Part shown: in pieces, positions 30,503 through 34,592 of the stretch
How positions within the stretch are numbered: the first letter of the stretch is position 1
Layout of the letters: each line of letters starts with the position of its first letter
Assembly: GCA_021464525.1 (NCBI GenBank)
Contig: JADRCO010000401.1
Location: 1 to 34,592, forward strand
Direction of reading: 5' to 3'
Length of the DNA: 34,592 bases
DNA from: Rhizophagus sp. LPA8_4_AMF
Lineage: Eukaryota; Glomeromycota; Glomeromycetes; Glomerales; Glomeraceae
Translations under genes and position numbers: made by a program
The notes under the pieces: model-generated
What the model was told of the DNA's origin: nothing
Databases searched by the model: none
What the model saw: the letters and a program-made list of their open reading frames with translations, nothing else

Positions 30503-32206
30503 AATAAGATTAATAGGATTAACAATAAAATAGCCCCAAATATCACTAAATAATTATTTTTTTTAACACTAGAAAAACAACATACTGTCAAAAAAACCAT
30601 AGGTAATATACAATATTTTCACTCGATGTTGCTAAATTCTGGCGTTTTCACCAAAAATTGACCATATCAACGAACTCCAGCGTCTATATATTACAACCAT
30701 CACCAGCTGAACACAATTTGATACGCAAAAGCAGGGAGTATCTAACTTACAAACTATTAAGTAATTAATCTGCATTAAATTAATTAAAGAACAATTTCTT
30801 CTTTAAGTTTCGACTAAATAGATTTATTTCATTAAATTAATAAATAATAATAACTAATCAAATTAATTTAATTTATGATAGCTTTATAAAATACTATAAA
30901 TGTTACTGATTTTAAATTTATGATGTCAGTTTTAATGTATGACAAAGCAGGTGTGCTCAAATCCGTAATGATGAAATGTTTGTGTTACCTGAATAAAAAA
31001 CCAATTCATTTTTTCCTCGTTAAATAAACTTTACAAATTGATTTTAAAGAATTATTATTTGTTACGTAATTACGTTTAAAATAATAAAATCATTACAAAT
31101 TATTTTTATTAATATTAATGTTAAATAAAGAATATGAGCAAGTTAAAAAGATTTTATTAAAGAAATAAACAAAAAATTTAAAAAATTTTTTTTTAGCAGA
31201 CATTAAATAGTGAATTAGACGAATCAGAATGTGATTTATATATATCATACCACGGTTCAAATTTAGCTTTTTATATTCTTTATTTGTAAACATCTAATTA
31301 TCCGAGATACCGAGTTTGTAACAATGTCGTGAAAATTACATAATAAATTAAATTATTATTATTCATTTTATATATTATATTCATACGATAACCACTTAAA
31401 TCTCATAAAAGTGACGTTATTTATATAAGGAGAAATATTTCCTTTAAGCAGTCTTTTTAGTGTCTGAATTTGATTATAAATTTCTAAATCTAATTAATTG
31501 GATGCATTCATTCAAGCAAATTTTCTAGTAAAAATTACTATTTTCTTTTATTATTCTAGAAAAAAATTACAGAATTATCCATGGCGGGCAGGTCCGGGGC
31601 GAGCTGCATGCATTTGTTTCCTTTTTTATATAACATTTATAAAATTTCAAACCTAATCTATATTTTATTCTCTTATCACGTAGGAGACCACTGGTGTAAA
31701 ATTAATTTTCAATATTCAGGCGTCCAAGAATAAAATTATTTTTTTTGTAATCAATTAAAACACAAATATAATACCAATGAAAAGAAATAAAAAATCAATA
31801 AATAAAAATGAGTTTCTTATATAAACCTAAAAGGTAAAATGCTTTATGAATGTATATTCTCAAAGGAAGATGAAAAAGACGCTAATGCCCGTAACTAGCG
31901 ATGCCTAATATTTCGCACAAATGCGTGTTTATTCTCAATATTATATTATGTATGTAGTGAGACATTGATTCATATGTCATTTACATAACTAGCAAATAAA
32001 AACTTTAAACTTCAATCTGTATTGCATATTCAATAAAATGCCAGATCCTTGTTTCGGGAAATTTTATTCTAAAAATGCAAATATTAAAAATTTTGTGATG
32101 TTCATACTTAAAACTCTAATAACTATATATACCCGATTGCTTACTTAAAGTATATACATATTTTACTACAAAAAGATCAAAAATCATATTAATATAATGT
32201 AAAAAT
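30503..32206. other. intergenic stretch with one GC-rich patch
   Basis: Mostly AT-rich without a supported gene. At 31580-31612 a strikingly GC-rich patch (ATGGCGGGCAGGTCCGGGGC then GAGCTGCATGC) stands in AT-rich surroundings; it may be a worn repeat or transferred fragment. No ORF of note crosses it. Confidence 0.4.
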
Positions 32207-32215
32207 TATATAAAT
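32207..32215 (+). promoter_or_regulatory. TATA-like box upstream of the Arg-rich ORF
   Basis: TATATAAAT lies 57 bp before the ATG at 32272. A T-rich leader and TATCTTATAAACGAAG follow, consistent with a short 5' UTR. Confidence 0.35.
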
Positions 32216-32271
32216 ACGTCGGGTTGAAATTTTTTTTTGTATCTTTCTTTTTCTATATCTTATAAACGAAG

Positions 32272-32454
32272 ATGCCTTCTCAAAAAATACAAAAACAACT
32301 AAGAAGACAAAGAATTATAAGTAGAATATATAGAAGACGTATTGTACCTATTATTAATAATAGTGATACATTGAGACGCATTGCAAATCTTCCTCAACAA
32401 ATTACAAATGATTCGTTGACGGCCCAATTTTTTGACGGATTCTCTTTTCATTAA
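32272..32454 (+). CDS. small arginine-rich protein, 60 aa
   Basis: The product begins MPSQKIQKQLRRQRIISRIY, continues with RRRIVPIINN and ends in an aromatic tail FFDGFSFH. The N-terminal 25 residues are strongly basic with no signal peptide, so nuclear or nucleic-acid contact is conceivable. A TATA-like box sits 57 bp upstream and the frame is more GC-balanced than its flanks. No family is recognised. It could also be the first exon of a decayed gene. Real expression is unproven. Confidence 0.4.
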   Translation: MPSQKIQKQLRRQRIISRIYRRRIVPIINNSDTLRRIANLPQQITNDSLTAQFFDGFSFH

Positions 32455-34458
32455 CTTTAACAAATTCATTCAAAATTATTTATTTCATTCCGTAAAATTT
32501 CCTTATATAAATCTTTTTTTCATTTTGAAAGTTCCTAACCCGGCCGACTCTGATTTTATTTAAGATAATCTATTTTATATACCATATTTGAACTTCCTAA
32601 TTTATGAAATTCATTTAATTTCTCAATTAAGACGATGAATATGATTTATGATTCCTTTTTAATAATATGTATACTTATCATTATTCATAGATAAAAATAT
32701 TATCTAAGAAAAATTTTTTATTCAAATAATAACAGAAAAACATTTTGCGTAACGATCAAAAATCCACCTATATCGATATGTAAAAGTTTACAAGTTTAAT
32801 TTTAGATACGATTTATATGTTTTAATTTGAGATTTTAGTTGTTTAAACTTCTCCAATTGAAAGAAAAATGTGTTACATTTTTATTTTTATTTATACAACA
32901 TCGAACGTTTCATATATTTTAAAATTCGATTTATTGCTTCATTAAGTATAATATGTAGAGTTTCATCGAAATCTCATTTACTATGAGATTTTTATTGACG
33001 TATTCAAAATGGTTAAAATGGTTGAAATTTATAATTGAGAGAACATGACTAATATTTCATTGTAATGCTTTTTTATCTCTACAAATTTTAATATTTTTGT
33101 AACATATTATTTAATAAATCATTATTTTTTTAATTTTAACAAAATAAAGTACATTATGAATTTTGCGATTTGTACCCTTTTTTGTTGTACAAAATACACA
33201 AGCAGAATATTCTTCAAAATGGATAACCCGGAATTAAAATTACCGAATGAAACAATTTTTAAAGATCATTGTTACGTTACTAATTTTATATTTCATTTAT
33301 CAATAAATGCATTGCTTTCATATGCAAAAGTATCAGAATGCATTAATGGCACAAAAATATTTGATGTTTCCCCGGAATACTTGCAAATATTATTGATTGT
33401 TTGATCTGAAACGAACATAAATCAAATAATGAATCACACGAACGGGAGTTAAAAAGAATATTCTAAATACAGTTTTTATTTCGTGACTGTGCAAGGGATG
33501 TTACTGTATATGGTTAAATAATGGTTTAATGAATAATGAAATTAAATAAACAAGAGTTTAAAAACAATTTCAAGAATAAATGAATTTACAAGAATTTCGC
33601 TATTGTTTTGTTTCAATAAATTAATCATCATGCATATGTTATTATCGTGTAACCAAGTTTGTTAATAATGTGCGAAAATCAGAGAAATTAGTGCGACAGG
33701 GATCCTGTTTCAAAGATAAATTTTTTATTCGTACTTCTAATGCAATTTTGAATATTTTTAGACTCATTATTTATATATTTATAGTTAATTTTGTATGTAT
33801 GATAATGATTGGTGAATATTAATCCATTGTAACTGTTTTATGAATTTTTACAAAGTAAGAAGGAACTCTATAAATGTTCAATGATATTTTAAATTCAATT
33901 AATAATAATATTTATGATTGATTCACCAATTTGCACAGATCCAAATTAATTTCTAATTTTAGTTTCAATGTAAATTATTGGATGATAAAAAAATAGAAAA
34001 GTTTAAATTCGAATTTAAGGTAACGATAATAACCTTACTATTTAATAAATAATAAGAAATCTCACAGATAATTTACTCTAATAGGAATAATTGTTAAGTG
34101 GGGAATTAGAATTTTTTTTTGTGTTAAGTAGGTAATTTTGCATTTAATTTTTTGTTACAAACAGAAATTTTACTTTCATTTTGTAGGAGCGATCTACGTG
34201 CACGTCAAACTTGGTTTTTTGGCGTAAAGAATTTTGTTATATCGACGCAATATGGCAAATGTTGGGCTTTTTTTGACCCAAATTATTATCAGCGCTTTCA
34301 TGTGTCCACGCGCTGGTTAAAAATTTACCTCAGTATCACCACATAAAAATTTCATCTCCACGTGATTTTGTGGCGTCTGAATTTTAATTGGCGCAATTTT
34401 TATTTCACATGTATTATAACGTTTTATCTTAGGAAAAAAAATCGAAAAAAAGTTGAAG
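32455..34458. other. intergenic, weak ORFs only
   Basis: An 82-codon frame at 33156-33404 (MNFAICTLFCCTKYTSRIFF...NPELKLPNETIFKDHCYVTN) has some protein-like composition but no motif. At 34200-34420 two similar stretches (TGGCGTAAAGAATTTT... and TGGCGTCTGAATTTTAATTG...) form a weak direct repeat. Nothing else is supported. Confidence 0.35.
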
Positions 34459-34592
34459 CCCTATAAAAAAAGTGGATACGTTTTTTATACGGAATTTATA
34501 CGGAACAATACGTTTACATACTGAAAGATACGTTTTTCATACGGAGAGATACTGAATTGGTCAATTTTCCGTATCCTGAAAGACGTGTTTTT
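34459..34592. mobile_element. repeat element starting CCCTATAAAAAAA, cut by window edge
   Basis: Begins CCCTATAAAAAAAGTGGATA, followed by repeated ATACGTTTTT and ATACGGA words and TGAATTGGTCAATTTTCCGT. The same layout appears reversed at 2890-3352. Only the first 134 bp are in view. Confidence 0.55.

Noticed and set aside
30203-30507. Overlapping 60- and 68-codon plus-strand frames
   Set aside because: They lie inside the TA-flanked repeat element and read through its TGTTCGG arrays; low complexity.
1-34592. CRISPR arrays, bacterial operons, rRNA genes, LTR pairs
   Set aside because: None seen: no regularly spaced repeats, no ribosomal signatures, and no long direct terminal repeats with integrase or reverse-transcriptase motifs.

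Overview
The window looks like nuclear DNA of an arbuscular-mycorrhizal fungus (Glomeromycotina, most likely Rhizophagus). The inference rests on very AT-rich, gene-poor sequence, introns of about 60-125 bp with GT-AG borders, a duplicated TKL-type (tyrosine-kinase-like) protein kinase, a single-exon proteinase-K-like secreted protease, a DUF4419 protein, small secreted and multi-span membrane proteins, and a dense load of DNA transposon debris. No bacterial, CRISPR, rRNA or convincing tRNA features were seen.

Layout. 1-3.4 kb: repeats, a TA-flanked MITE with pogo/Fot1-type ends, a possible tRNA-derived SINE, a decayed multi-exon gene with Q/E/H/R-rich repeats, and an element ending in CCCTATAAAAAAA. 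4.3-5.5 kb: DUF4419 gene, minus strand. 8.2-9.9 kb: unidentified decayed coding sequence. 10.1-11.3 kb: two-exon gene for a secreted or multi-span membrane protein, minus strand. 14.3-15.8 kb: first kinase, at least five exons, minus strand. 18.2-19.5 kb: subtilisin-like protease, plus strand. 19.7-24.4 kb: transposon cluster, including a roughly 2.9-kb Mutator-like element with 370-bp inverted ends. That element holds a transposase C-terminal relic and a small gene for a signal-peptide-bearing, Kex2-site-containing peptide; its right end is split by a second 716-bp Mutator-like element with a clean 9-bp target duplication. 26.5-27.8 kb: second kinase, in a block that duplicates 14.2-17.2 kb. 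28.4-30.5 kb: two MITEs of one family with 9-bp target duplications, then a 440-bp TA-flanked element. 30.5-34.6 kb: mostly empty, apart from a small Arg-rich ORF and an element cut by the window edge.

The genes do not form a pathway. The unifying theme is genome expansion: a kinase gene duplicated with its promoter block, then marked by independent MITE insertions, next to a DNA transposon that appears to carry a host-type secreted-peptide gene (a Pack-MULE-like arrangement). That composite element is the most interesting object here.
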